From assembly GCA_037954665.1 (NCBI GenBank), contig JBBMOL010000057.1, forward strand, positions 1,178,001-1,242,000: a stretch of DNA of 64,000 nucleotides. The letters are read 5' to 3'. Numbering within the stretch: position 1 is the first letter of the stretch; every line of letters starts with the position of its first letter. Below, piece after piece: positions 25,744 through 38,733 of the stretch. This DNA is from Laguncularia racemosa. Lineage: Eukaryota; Streptophyta; Magnoliopsida; Myrtales; Combretaceae. Made by a program: the position numbers and the translations under genes. The notes beneath the pieces are model-generated. The model saw nothing but the letters and a program-made list of their open reading frames with translations, searched no databases and was not told the origin of the DNA.

Positions 25744-26639
25744 TGCTCTTTTTTCACTGTAAAAGCCTATGGCTACGATAATCTCTAATGACACCCCCCA
25801 TGTGGCTTTTCCAGTTTAATGATGAGTGAATCATCAATAATCCACATCTTCTCCCATGTCCTGGTAGGCATCTTCCCATGTCTTGTCATATACTACTATC
25901 TCATCAAATGAATTTGTAGCTGAAAAAGAGTTCTCATGAAAGGTGAGCTAAAATCAGTATAGCAAACACATATCTATGTCATGCAAACACATATTTTACA
26001 AGCAAAATGCAATAACAACATCAATACACTAATTTATTATCTTTCATTTAGGCGGATTAGACAACACAATTCTAGCTTCCCAAGACTTGAGATAAGACAA
26101 AACCTCATTCATGCACAGATATATATAATATACATATACGACATTGAGTACTCTCCAATGTCTCTGAGTCCATGATTCTCTTAAACTTATTCAAATCATT
26201 TCGGTATATGACTCCACTCGAGATAATTTTACACACCAATCATCGAAGTGTCACCTAAGATTATCAATATTCCTAGTCCCTTGAGCCCAACCAAGCACAA
26301 GCATCAAACATTTATGTCCCAAGTATAATTTAAGTTCATTTTTTATTCTAGCCTAACACACACAATCAACAAACACAATAAATACATACTTGACAAGATG
26401 ATTTCTTCTTGATCCTTAAGTCTCTTAAACTCTAATCCTATCCAAAGTTATAAATGTACACACTTAAGGATTTAGATCAACTAAACTAAAGTACTTTTAA
26501 GCATTTAAGTGGATTAGAAAATGTTAGGAATCAAAATCTAATAAAAAAATTCGACTTTAGAAAAACATAGGCTCAATATGGGGCAAGTACGGAGGTGTGT
26601 TCATACCTATGTACTTTCCCTGAAAAACATATTGAGGGA

Positions 26640-26810
26640 CACAAGTAAAAACATAATTGTGTTTCATGCCCATAGACCTCTCTATAAAAATTTTCAATTT
26701 TCGATTTGCATTTCCAATCAACACAAGTAGAAACATGATTGTGCTTTATGCCCACGGACCTCTCTGTACCAATTTTCGATTTGCGTTTCCAATCAACACG
26801 GTCATGCATA
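26640..26810. repeat. ~80-bp direct repeat pair
   Basis: Two copies share CATGATTGTGCTTTATGCCC-like and TTTTCGATTTGC..TTTCCAATCAACAC blocks (about 26646-26727 and 26728-26802). They are in phase, so open frames cross them by chance. Probably retrotransposon remnant. Confidence 0.6.
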
Positions 26811-29800
26811 ACTCCTTATTTGCTGTAAGCATGAAGAAGGCAAAAACATGGCTGTGTTGGTCACATGTACCTAAAAAATTCTATCACATTCATGACAAAC
26901 AACAATTTTCTCTGAAAAATCTAATTCTATACTCACTCTTATCACCAAATCATTACCTACACTCCTAATCTATACTCATATTTTCAAATCACTACATACA
27001 TACTTCAATTAATTAAAATTATACTAGTTCCAAGATGCTTACTCACAAGTATGATCCCTTGAACAATCTCACAAAATTTTGCATAATCCATCAAACCTAA
27101 CACAATTGTGTTGATAGTGTGTTCAAAATGTACGTAAAAATTGTAGCACTCAATGCCACCATTGAACTACTTACCATTTCCTCTCAAACATTGGATTGCT
27201 CCTACATAGCCTCTCCTCTAAGGTTGTGTGACAAATCCGCCTCTAGAACAATTTCCCACTTTTAATAAAATCTTAACGTTGTAGTAAAAGAAAAGAAAAA
27301 AGAATCATTCACTTACCTTTGCTCAAAGTACCCATGCATTAATTAGAGCATGAAACTACCAAAGTATGGGAAGAGAAAATAGGACAAATGTATGTTAATT
27401 TGACTTACAGAAGGTTAAAACTTCTTAATTAAACAGTGATACTCTTGTTTAGTTTCTAAAATTCAAATAATGCCCCCAAGTTTAAAATTATTAATTATCT
27501 TATTTATTTTATTCTATTTCATTTTATTATTCTAATTATTAGAGTTTCCATAAAAATAGTTTGATCTTTAGGCTTTAACATGATATCTAAATCTAATTCC
27601 ATGATTGCCTACTCTCATTTTTTTTAATGCCTAATTTATGATAAAACCTCCTTTTAGGGAAACCTTTTCCTTACTTGCTTTAGAGCAACTGTTGGATTCT
27701 TCTCAAGATGGTGTACTATAACAGCTGCAATGAATCCACTCTTAATAGTCATTCTTGTCCAATTATTATTCACAACATTACCCCCTCCCCTTACCTTTTT
27801 TTCCCCTTTATATTTAGCTTTGCATAGATATTTTGTCCATAAAACACATAGTCATGACTTTCTTTTCTCCATTCTATTTAAATTTCTTTCATTCAAAACT
27901 TAGAAAGATGAAAAATTCTTCAATGATCTTTGAAATGTTCCAAAGAAATAAAGCAAGGTTAATAAATAAATTAAAAGGAATTAGGGGTTATATTAAAATT
28001 TTAATGAATTGATTTACAATAATATTCATATTGTTAAGTTCTAAATTAAGGATAATGGAGTAATTTGATGTGTAAGATGCTTCTTAGGAGGGTAAGCTAA
28101 AAATTACCTAAATACCCTCACCATTTAATAGATAATTGTGGGCATTTAAGTAGTTTGATAATATTCAAATTTAAGTTAGTATATAAGTGCATTTCCAAAT
28201 TAGAAGGATTTTAGACTCATACTTCTTCCCTTTCTCTTCTATCCATTTTTGTCTCTCCTTAAGTGGCTCTCTCTCTGTCTCTCTCACTACCTTCTCATAC
28301 TTTAATTTAGGATTAAATCTAAGTGTAGAAGATATTCTGAGTGATTTTATAACTCAAGAAGGTCTTTCCATGGGAAATTCAATGAGTTTTTAAGGCTAAT
28401 TTATGTTTTAACGTGGCAATTACCTTACGTTTCAATGGAATAATAATTTCATTGAGAGTTTTAATTAAGGATTGACAAGTAATTTAAGAAGAGTGAGGTA
28501 TTAGTGGAGCTCTAGAAGTTGGTTTGGCAATTCCTTGGTGCTAGGTAAGTAAATTCAAGTTAATTGCTAAATTAAAATTTGAATTTTAGATATGGTTGAC
28601 TAATTTTTTGATCTATAACTTAAGTTACTAATGCAACTATTGTCTTGTTAAATATGCAAGCATTGGAACAATAGTAGGTATCTTGGAGCATAGAGATTTG
28701 ATTTGGTATTCAAAAGGATTTGAGATTTCTATTTGAGGTAAGATATATTAAATTTAAAGTTCAATTTGATGGATGAGTAATTAGATAGTGATTTGAATTA
28801 TTGATGGTGTTTTGGAGTGTAACTACTAGCACAATTCATCTAGAAAGGAAGGAAGGGTACTTGATATGTGTCACTTGTGTAATTTGATGTTTAAATTGAT
28901 GAACGATTATGTAATTTAGTGGAGAGAGAAATTTTGAATAATTTTGAGTAATGGAAATGGGAATGTTTATGGTGTCATGGGTTTAAGTAGAGTTTGATGA
29001 TGGTTTCATTGATTTGATGTTGTTTTGTTAATACTTGAATGCTAAATATTGTTATGGGATAATAGAAATGAGTTTAGATTTGAGAATTGATGGAAGTAGT
29101 ATAAGGTAATGCAATAACAAGCTAAGCCACCACATTGATGTATGGTGTGGGTATTTTGATGATTAAAATGTTGATTTAGTTTTATAAGAATTATTTTGGG
29201 TTAAAAGATGGAATAAGTAGAGTTTAATAAGTGGAAATACATGACTAAGTGTGAGTTTATTGGGTAGGAGTTTCAATTAGTGGTTAGGATTGAACCTTGT
29301 TGATTCCATGACAAGTAATGTTAAGTAATGTTGATTTTGATATTTTGTATGAGTTCTTGTGAGTTGGTAATGAATATAAATGATTCTAAACAGTTAAAGA
29401 GTTATTCTTGACAATGTGGATAGATGTTTGATGAAATGGGTAATAAAATGGTAGTAAATAGATGATTTGGATAATGTATGTGAGAATACTTAATGTCTTA
29501 AATGTTAGTTTAATGCTAGAGTGAATTGGTGAAAATGGGAAAGGGATTGGAGTGCATATGGTGGAATGTTGGAGATACTTGTTGGAAAGTTCAATTTTGT
29601 GATGAAAGAGGTCAAGTTAATTATGAATATTGATCATTAGGTGAAATTAGGATGGGAGATTACTATGTTATTGAATGGGAAGTAAATTAGGATGAGATTG
29701 AGTGTAAAGTGATTAAAATGGTTATGTTTAATTGAATTTTAATTTTGAAAATTTTCTAGAAAATTTAATCACGTTCATGATGCTAATAGTGATTTAAATA

Positions 29801-30135
29801 TGTTTGTGATGTGTATTGAATTTTAACTAATAGTTGATCACGCTAGTAACATATAAGATTTCGATTCATTTGAAAATAATGAACTAGAATATTAGTTATT
29901 TGTTATATATAATTTTCAGTTGAACACCCATCATGAACATTTAACCATATTCAATAAAAATCCTCCTTTGATCCTCTAAGAGGGTCTAAAATCATCAAAC
30001 ATGTGTTTAGAAACTCAATTTTGGAAATTCACATATTTGGAAACATTGAATCATAAAAGAACACGTCTTGGTGAATTAAATGATAGTATCATAAATAGCT
30101 AATACACAAAACCGAATTAATTCTTTTTTATCAAA
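26811..30135. other. Intergenic, AT-rich
   Basis: No gene is supported. The stretch 28150-28330 (a TATATAAG-like motif followed by CT-rich sequence) has the look of a promoter or an old LTR, but no coding region follows. Confidence 0.45.
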
Positions 30136-31436
30136 CTTAAAATGGAAAGTATTTGATATTTTAAATGGATTATCATGTATAGAGAGTTTGTTTGTGGTAA
30201 CTAACTTGTAACTAGTGATTAATACTGAAATGTATTGTTAATAATATGTGGATAATAATAATGAATTAATTATTTAAGTAAGGAATTAAGTAGAGTGACC
30301 TTAGGGAATTGAATTAGTTTGAAGCTGTCAACATTAGACCAAACATGTTCACTCCTAATTAGTTTACCTTGAAACGATTGTCATTTAGATAAATCAAATT
30401 AATTGAATCACAAGTTACAATAGATTAGGATTGAAACCCTTGAGAACCGAACTAATCCAATTTCTCTCCAAATCGCTTCGGTTTTCCTTTGATCGATTCA
30501 CACCCTACATAAACCAATCATGATTGATGAAAGCCACAAATTAAATTAGTAATTAAATTAATAATAATTAATTAGTAAATAATAGTTAGACTAATCGACT
30601 AACTAAAAAATTGATTAATTTAACTTGCCACTTTAGTTCTAAAACTAAATGGGCCAAATAGAATAATGGATTAGGTTTAGAATTATTCTAAGTATAACCT
30701 ATTGAGCCTAATTGGTAATTGGATTAAGGGGTTTAACCTATAAACTTAAGTAATTGGATTTAACCAAGAATTTAATAATGGATCTTTACAATTAATTAAA
30801 CGACTAATAAATTTATTATTCTTTCGTTGCATATCATTTCAATTTTGAATTAGAGTCAACTGATCAAGTGAAATTTCTTGTGCAATGGACTATGAATACA
30901 TGATCATTTCATGTAGGTTTAGAAATAGAATTGAATAATCACTTAAACTTGGCTAAAAATAATTGCATGTTATTTGTGTGTGGTCACATGTGCTAGTAGT
31001 TGATAACTTTGGACTAAGATCATTAGCTACAATCATAAATGTTGAGATGATATGATAGTTGGTAGTTTAGGTGCTTGGACTATTGGAAGTGGTTTAGGGG
31101 GGTAGTCAATGGGAGAAGAACACGTTGTGCATAACGGCCTTAGAAATGAAGAGAAGTCATACTAGGTGTCATCCAGAGGTGTAGGTTTTAGAAAATTACA
31201 TGGTATCAATAGACTACAACCTTAGTGGCAAATAGTAGTGTATCCTTCCACACGAGACTATTAGTGAGATGGTTTTGGTTTTAGGGCATGGTATCTGGTT
31301 ACACCCCCTAACCCTTAGCACCTCTTGTGATAAGGTCAAACCCCTTGGCTCCCGATGTGTTTCAAGAGTCATAAGTACTCTAGTAATGTTTAGCTTAATC
31401 AATATTGTTTATTGCATTAGAAATTAGTATGCATGT
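30136..31436. repeat. Dispersed repeat E, copy E1
   Basis: About 1.3 kb, colinear with E2 at 41699-41828 plus 46332-46998. Shared landmarks include GTTTGTTTGTGGTAACTAAC at the left and GAGATGGTTTTGGTTTTAGG at the right. E1 keeps about 505 bp (30263-30767) missing from E2. No reading frame is conserved; it may be LTR-related. Confidence 0.8.
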
Positions 31437-31492
31437 GAGTAGCATATGTGTATAGTTGTGGCTATCTTGTATCGAGTTACTCGTTCCTTTTC

Positions 31493-31863
31493 TGATGTGG
31501 AGCAAGATGCTGCATAAGATGGAGCAACTATAAGAGGGCGTAGGCCAACATGCCCATTTGTAGGCCCTTATCAAGGGGTGTGTTGATGGGCACGGCAATT
31601 GGCCCGCTAGTGCTTGTGGGCGTACTGAGGTGTTTAAGAGCAAAATTCCATAAAAAGCGACTTGAGCTTCTACATACCCATGTTGAAGACTGTGTTGAAT
31701 CACATTTTAGGTTTTTTTTTTTTATAGTATTCTTTTTGTTTTTAATTATATATTATCATATATTACAACTTTAAATGATTTTTAAAGAGACTTTATTGGT
31801 TTCTTTGATTTCTTAGATCAATCATCGATTGATCTTATTTGTTCATGCTAACTCGTTATGTCA
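31493..31863 (+). repeat. 5' LTR of the gypsy element, outer copy
   Basis: Starts TGATGTGGAGCAAGATGC and ends near CGTTATGTCA. It matches the 3' LTR over its length and is followed by a decayed primer-binding site (TAGTATAAGAGTGAG). Confidence 0.8.
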
Positions 31864-31914
31864 ATTAGTATAAGAGTGAGAAATTCTTGCCATATTGTTC
31901 GGAGACAGTGGCTT

Positions 31915-32217
31915 ATGCATACCTATGTCAAGGGGTGTGTTGATGGGCACAGTAACTAACACGCTCATGCTTGTGGGTGTGCTAAGGTTTCCAAGAGTGA
32001 AACTCCACAGAAAGTGACATGGGCTTTTACATGCTCATGTTGAAGTCCGTATTGAATCATGTTTTAGGTTTTTTTTTATAGTATTCTTTTTGTTTTTAGT
32101 CATATCTCATCATATATTACAACTTTAGACGTTTTTTAGAGAGACTTTATCGGTTTTTTTTTATTTCTTAGATCAATCACCGATTGATCTTATTTGTTCA
32201 TCCTAACTCTCTATGTT
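31915..32217 (+). repeat. Second, 5'-truncated LTR copy
   Basis: Aligns with the last ~300 bp of the outer LTR (shared AAGGGGTGTGTTGATGGGCAC) and sits next to the better-preserved primer-binding site. LTR plus about 50 bp of leader have been duplicated in tandem. Confidence 0.8.
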
Positions 32218-34370
32218 AGTTGGTATCAGAGTGGGAAATTCTTGCTACATTGTTTGGAGACGGTGGTTTAGTAGGCGGTCACATTCCAGATGTTGCTTAG
32301 GATGTGGAAGCCCTGCAAACTGAGTTATAGGATTAAAGGGCAGTGTTGAATAACATGGATAAGAGATTATGGCATTTAAAATAGTGCTTTAATGACCTAA
32401 TTGAGCATTTTGATGACATAGGATTCGATGCCAACAAAGACAAGAACGGTGGTAAGATGTAACTTAGGGCAAAGCATGCACGTGGTGATCTTGTTGTCAA
32501 ACCTGTAGTTGTAAATCATAGGTTACAAATGTATTAAGGAAGATTCGAAGGAGGAAGATTAGGTGCTGTTTGGGGAAGAATGACCTTGTAGGAGAGGTGA
32601 TGATGGTGGCAGATATTTAGAGATAGCAGCAAATTTAAGCTAAAGGTCTACATTCCCAACTTTAATGGTAATTTAAATATTGAGAATTTTATTGATTAGA
32701 TTGCTGAAATAGATAGATTCTTTGAATATATGAAAATTCCTAAGGGAAAGAGGGGAAATTAATAGCATCTAGATTGAAAGGGGGTGCTTTAGCTTAGTGG
32801 GAGAGGCTCTAGAGTAGGTGGTATCATAAGGGTAAACAACCAATGAGAACCTGGTATAGGATGAAACAATTGCTCTAGTGGGATTTCCTACCTCCTGATT
32901 ATGAGCAAATCCTTTTTCAATAGTATCAGAGGTATCACTAGGGGTAGAGCACAGTATATGAATATATCGCGGAATTCATGCGGTTAGTAAAGAGGAATGA
33001 CTTAAGTGAGAGTGAGGGTTAGCAAGTGGCTAGATATTTGGATCTTTTGAAACTATAGATTCAAGACAAAATTGGGTTACATGTGCTACGTACTTTGAAT
33101 GAGGCTAAAAACATAACTATTAAGGTTGAATTGATGTTGCAAGAAAAGAGTAGTAGATTTGATGATGGTAGTAGGAGGTTTAGGGTTAAAGGTTTGAGTA
33201 GACCTAAAGTTGAGAAGAATAGAACCATCTCTGAGTTGCAAGGAGGGGTTATTGAGAAGAAAGAAGAGAGGGCCACATGTAAGAGGCTAGTTGAGACAAA
33301 GGACTTACAAAGGTAGAGTAATCCTTATGCGAAGCCTATATTTGGAAAGTCCTACCATTGTAATCAACCTAAGCATTAATTAATGCTCTAACAGGAGATG
33401 AGTTAATATAGTGGAGAGATATGAAGAAGATGGGATTAATTGTGAGCATGATGAGGGTGATGAGTATTACGGGGATGAAGATGAATATAATAACCAGGCC
33501 TATGTGATCAAGAAATTGATGCTGGCATCGAAGTGAGAGGGATAGACTCAGCGGCATTAGTTGTTCCGCACCAGATAGCCAATTGAAGGGAGGATCTTTG
33601 AATTGATATTTAATAGTAGTAGTAGTGAAGATATTATAGGCAGGGAAGCTATATAAGCATTGCAATTACTAATCAAGAAGCATCCCAATCCATATACCAT
33701 TGGGTGGATCAAGGCAATAGAGAAAATTGAGGTTAAAGAACGTTGCAAAGTATCTTTCTCCATTGGCAAATATCGGGATGAAGTGTATTGTGATATAGTG
33801 GATATGGATGCCTGTCACTTACTATTCAATAGGCCTTAGCAGTATGATGTTAACTCCCTGCATAGGAGTAGAGAATGTATACAGAGTAGAGAAAGATCGA
33901 GTAAAGTTTACACTCTTGTCTTTGAAGTTAGTGAATGATTTTAAACCTTCTAAGGTAGAGGGATGTTCCTTCCTCACAATTAAACAGTCGAAAATTGTAC
34001 ATGCATCGAGTGTGAAACAAGTACTAACAACAGGGGTGCGAGGGACAATAGGACAAACCAATACCAAGTACAAAGCAACAACAAATAAACATTGTAGGAA
34101 AAAGTTGTTCTCAATAGGTGATCAAGTGATGGTGTTCCTGTGAAAAGAGAGGTTTCCAATGGAGATGTAGAACAAGCTGGAGCCTAAGTAGAATGACCTA
34201 TATTAGATAGTGTAGAGGATTAATGACAACACATATGTCGTTGGATTGGCTAATGGTATGGGTATTTCAAAGACATTTAATGTGGAAAATATATTTTCAT
34301 TTTATCTCGATGATGTTCCCTTATATCTGGAAGAGAACTCAGGATCGAGTTCTTCTTAGGTATGAGAGAA

Positions 34371-34742
34371 TGATATAGAGCAAAATGCCATACAAGATGG
34401 AGCAAAAGATAAAGCAACCGTAGGAGGGCGTAGGCCAACATGCCTACTTGTATGCCCATGTCAAGGGGCATGTTGATGGGCATGGTAGCTAGTATGCTCA
34501 TGCTTATGGCCATGCCGAGGTGTTCAAGATTGAAATTCCACAAAAAGTGACATAAGCTTCTATACACCTATGTTGAAGACCATGCTGAATTACATTTTAG
34601 GGTTTTTACAATATTCCTTTTGTTTTTAGTTATATCTTATCACATATTACAACTTTAGACGTTTTTTAAAGTCTTTATCAGATTCTTTGATTTCTTAGAT
34701 CAATCGTCGATTGATTTTATTTGTTCACGCTAACTCACTGCA
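34371..34742 (+). repeat. 3' LTR of the gypsy element
   Basis: Begins TGATATAGAGCAAAATGCC and ends CACTGCA; colinear with the 5' LTR. Confidence 0.8.
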
Positions 34743-37700
34743 TTATTTTCTTAACATTTTTTAGGTGATGAAGATCTTTACACTAATTATTCCTATGATT
34801 CTATGGGTCATGTGTTCAAGGAGGACTTCTAAATTGACAAGTGTGACGACCAGTACTTCCAACCTAGGCTTTTCTTTACATTTAGGCCTTTAGACTTTAT
34901 CATCATTATTACACTTTATAGACTTCATGTTTTTTCATTGTTTTATGGATTGTCATGAACTATAGACTTTATATTGTAGACCGTTATCATTTAGGCCACC
35001 AAGGCCTTAACTGGTTTATAGATGATCTTGATATGTTTTTTTGTTAATCAAGTTTTAGAAATGTAAATGCAAATCAATCATCCCTAAAAGGTTTTCTAAA
35101 CTTGATAAATGGTTTTAGAATTTATAAAATTGATTGAAACTCATAACCTATTAAGTAGAATACGTGGTAGATTGTTGTTGCCATTAGAATCAGTATTTCA
35201 TATACATTTGTTTAGTTGATTCATTAATTTTAGGTTTGTCTCTTTCATGATTTTTTTTTTTTAACTTTCCTTTGAAGGTTATTATAAAGTAATGTTTCCA
35301 AAAATGATGATTATGGCCGGTTGGCAAATAAACATGGCGGAAAATGGTTATTATGTGTTTGATTATTATAGTTGTAAAGTTTCTTCCCAAGGCTTTAATA
35401 TTTTTCAAACCTCAATTTGCCTTCCATAAAATATTACCATACTTACCACCTATCACTAAATGTTATTATTTAACTTAATTGTTTTCATACAACAAAAGCC
35501 TAACATATATATTTGATATTTGTAAATTAGTAAAATCTTAATTTTTATATTTTAGTGATTGGATTTACAAACACTAATCCACTAAAGGAGTTTTCCATTT
35601 TCACCACTAGAAAATTGGTATGTTATATTAATTGTGATAGTCTACCAAGGAACACTATAAGAAAATCGAGTAATAAAAGCAGCTAATTTATAGTGGCATT
35701 TCTACCTTCTTTTTTTTTTTTATGTATCTACTATATCAACTTTTTTTTTATTCTAACTATAGATAGTTGGTCTTATTGTCATCATCAATATTAATTATAA
35801 ATCCTTACCTTTTTCTAATTTTAATTATGGGATTGTTAATGAAAATTCATCAATTTATTTAGTACATATGTAAAGAAATTATTCCTCAATATTTTAGAGT
35901 TATAACATTATACAAAATAAAAATTATTAAAAGTGAAACATAAATCAGAAAATAAAATTAGTATCAAATGAGAGTTCAAATTAAATTAAAGTATATAAAG
36001 ATGAAGATATTCAATGAACATCAGTAACCAATCCTTTACTATGATTTTGCATATAGTAAGATAAATTAGGGATAAGTAAATTACTTAAAGATGATAAAAA
36101 GATTTGTGTAATGTAGAAACTATTAAAAATATATATATATTCAATTATGATAAATGGGTAACACAATTATATCCCAAATAATTGAATATGAATATGAGAA
36201 ATGTAAGACTTAATATACATGATAAAATTGTGCTAAGTTAATTTAAATTCTAATCTTTACTAAGATGCAAAGGTTGAAAGAAAACAAATTATACGTTATG
36301 TTTTTCCTTTATAAATATTCATTTATATACACGATAATTCATTAAATAACTATTATCTATATATGAAAAACGAAGTTTTTAGTAAAATTATGTAAATTCT
36401 AAAAGGGAAAGTAGTATCTTGGTTTATGAAAAACCAATTTATCGATCAAAAGAAACCATTTTACCATCATGTTAAATTAATGCTCACTGCACCCATATTA
36501 ATCATCTTACTCAACAATCAACTTCATATATATTTCCTATCAAAATATAAATAAATTTTACAATTGAACAATTAATAATATATAATTCTCAAATTAAAGA
36601 ACAACCTATTTTAAAATCCTTATTAATTCACTGAGAAATAAAAAGAAATTAAACTAAATCATTCTTTTAATTCTTCCATGAAAGTCATATAATTTAAAAC
36701 TTTAATCTAAATATGCGGCCAAACTTCCATATAGTCATAGTGGTGCTCAACTTGTTACAGTTGTTATAACTTTTGTCATTTTTTTTTGTTGAACTTTGTG
36801 GTAGTTTAAATCATTATTATATTTACTTTTCATATTCTATTAAAATGATACAAATAAATCTTTTTACTTACATATTTGTCATATTTTTAAATAAATGATG
36901 TAAACATCTAAACAATCAAACCAAACTAAATCAACTTAAATGCTACAAAAAATTCCTTTATGCAATCCATAAACGTACTTTACCATTGATGGAATCTAAT
37001 GTCATTTTAGTCATTTTGAAATAATCAAATGGGAGAGAAGAAATTCCCAAACTATCCTACATTCACTATACTTCATTCCTCATGAACCTTTTCCCATTCG
37101 ATCTTAATATAATAAATCCATCCAATGGAAAATGTTAAAAACTTCTTCATGAAAGAATTTATCTTTACAATGTTATGGACAACATACTAACACTACAGGT
37201 TGTATTACAAAACATCATCAAACTTTAAAGGCATTTATCTATAAAAAAAAAGAGAGTAGAAATAGGTTAGAAATTCCTCCTCTCTTCTTCTTATTCTTCT
37301 TATCTCACATCGTCCCTAATTATGCAAAATTAAAACTCTCATATATTCATAATATACTCTAATATCCTCTAAAGAAATAGATAATATGATTTTAGTAACT
37401 AACTTGTTTTATAATCACTAAATTATTTAATAAACACACCATTAAAAAGAAACTTATTCCTACTTAAACTTTTTAACCATAAATATATTAGCTTAAGACA
37501 AAACAAAAAATAAAATTGAAGCAGTATTAGAAATTCTAACATAATTGATTTTTTTCATAGTATTAAAATAAAAATTATAGATAAAATGAAATATTGAAAG
37601 AAAAACTAAAAATATACATTATCTAAAATTAAAAAAAAAATGCATACAAAAATTTGAAAAAAAAAAGTGTGTAAAAGAGAGATTTTACATTATTGGAGTC

Positions 37701-37795
37701 TAATAAAAATATGCTTTAATATTCTATTTAATATCTTAAAATATGATTTAATATATTATTTCAGGAGTGTAGGGATGAAAAGAGAGTGTTGGTGT

Positions 37796-37844
<49 letters not shown>

Positions 37845-38081
37845 AGTAGAGTGACTAAAGCTCACTCTTACTATTCAAGCACAATAGCTGCATCTTTTAG
37901 CTAAATTTCAAAAAATCATACAATAAAATTCTTCTTATTTTGTTTTAATAAATTTATATATACTTTCAAGGATATATTAGAGACTTTTAGGGATAAGTGT
38001 AGAGTGAAGTTAAAAAACTTCAACTACCTTGTTAATAATAATTTTAAAAGTGTTAGGCATTATATATATTAACACGATAAC
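34743..38081. other. Intergenic, very AT-rich
   Basis: No gene is seen. A long TA microsatellite occupies 37800-37841. About 35520-35630 weakly resembles 57400-57500. Confidence 0.6.
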
Positions 38082-38619
38082 ATGTATTTTGCTACTAAAG
38101 TATGCCTAACATTTTTAAAATTGATGATATTATAGTGTCAATTTAAGTGTTAGCATACTATAGTCATAAAATACATTTTGTAGTAATTTTTTATATTGCG
38201 AATTTTGATAAGTATATAATGTTCAAATGATAGCTACAAAAATAAAAAATTGCCATAGTAGTTACTTACTTAGCACTTGAAAATTGCAATAATTACTCAT
38301 ATATTATAGCGACAATTGTTTCATTTTCTTGTAGTGGAGATAAGGAAAGTGGGTTCTCATAGTATATACTTACGTATATTTTTTAATGGAAGTACAATAT
38401 GTAATTAAGTCGGTACATTCCCACTGTACCGTATATGTTCATGTATATTTGTGTACATCCACGTGTAAGCCATCGTGTAATTTTTATGGAAATACAAAAT
38501 TTGATGAGACTAATGTATCAAATCAAAACGTAAAATAGTATAAATATTATCTTTTCCACTCAAATTGAGTGTGTGAAAATTTCCAATTTCCCATCTATAT
38601 ATTGGGCAAAAATGCAAAA

Positions 38620-38627
38620 TATAAAAA
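38620..38627 (+). promoter_or_regulatory. TATA box in D1
   Basis: TATAAAAA, 114 bp upstream of the ATG at 38734. The matching box in D2 is at 47561-47568, 115 bp from its ATG. Conservation of spacing in both copies supports a former promoter. Confidence 0.5.
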
Positions 38628-38733
38628 CTCTCCCTTCAAAACCTCTTGTTTTTCCACCTAAGAACACATAAAACACCAAAATTTATACTTAGAACTTGCT
38701 TTCTCTAACCATTTACATTTCTTTAATTTCAAA

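Larger units (their letters stand above)
31493..34742 (+). mobile_element. Internally deleted, decayed Ty3/gypsy LTR retrotransposon
   Basis: LTRs at 31493-31863 and 34371-34742 start TGAT and end CA; a second 5' LTR copy lies at about 31915-32217. The primer-binding site TGGTATCAGAGTGG (32221-32234) fits initiator-Met tRNA priming. Translated fragments, all with stops or frameshifts, read in order: gag (about 32640-33110, KVYIPNFNGNLNIENF), a zinc-knuckle remnant near 33355 (YHCNQPKH), a post-protease segment near 33680-33840 (YRDEVYCDIVDMDACH) and the C-terminal tail after integrase near 34060-34320 (INDNTYVVGLANGMGIS). Reverse transcriptase, RNase H and the integrase core are absent. No clear target-site duplication is seen. 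Confidence 0.85.

Noticed and set aside
33083..33316. 77-codon frame as an independent gene
   Set aside because: It is the continuation of the decayed gag of the gypsy element.
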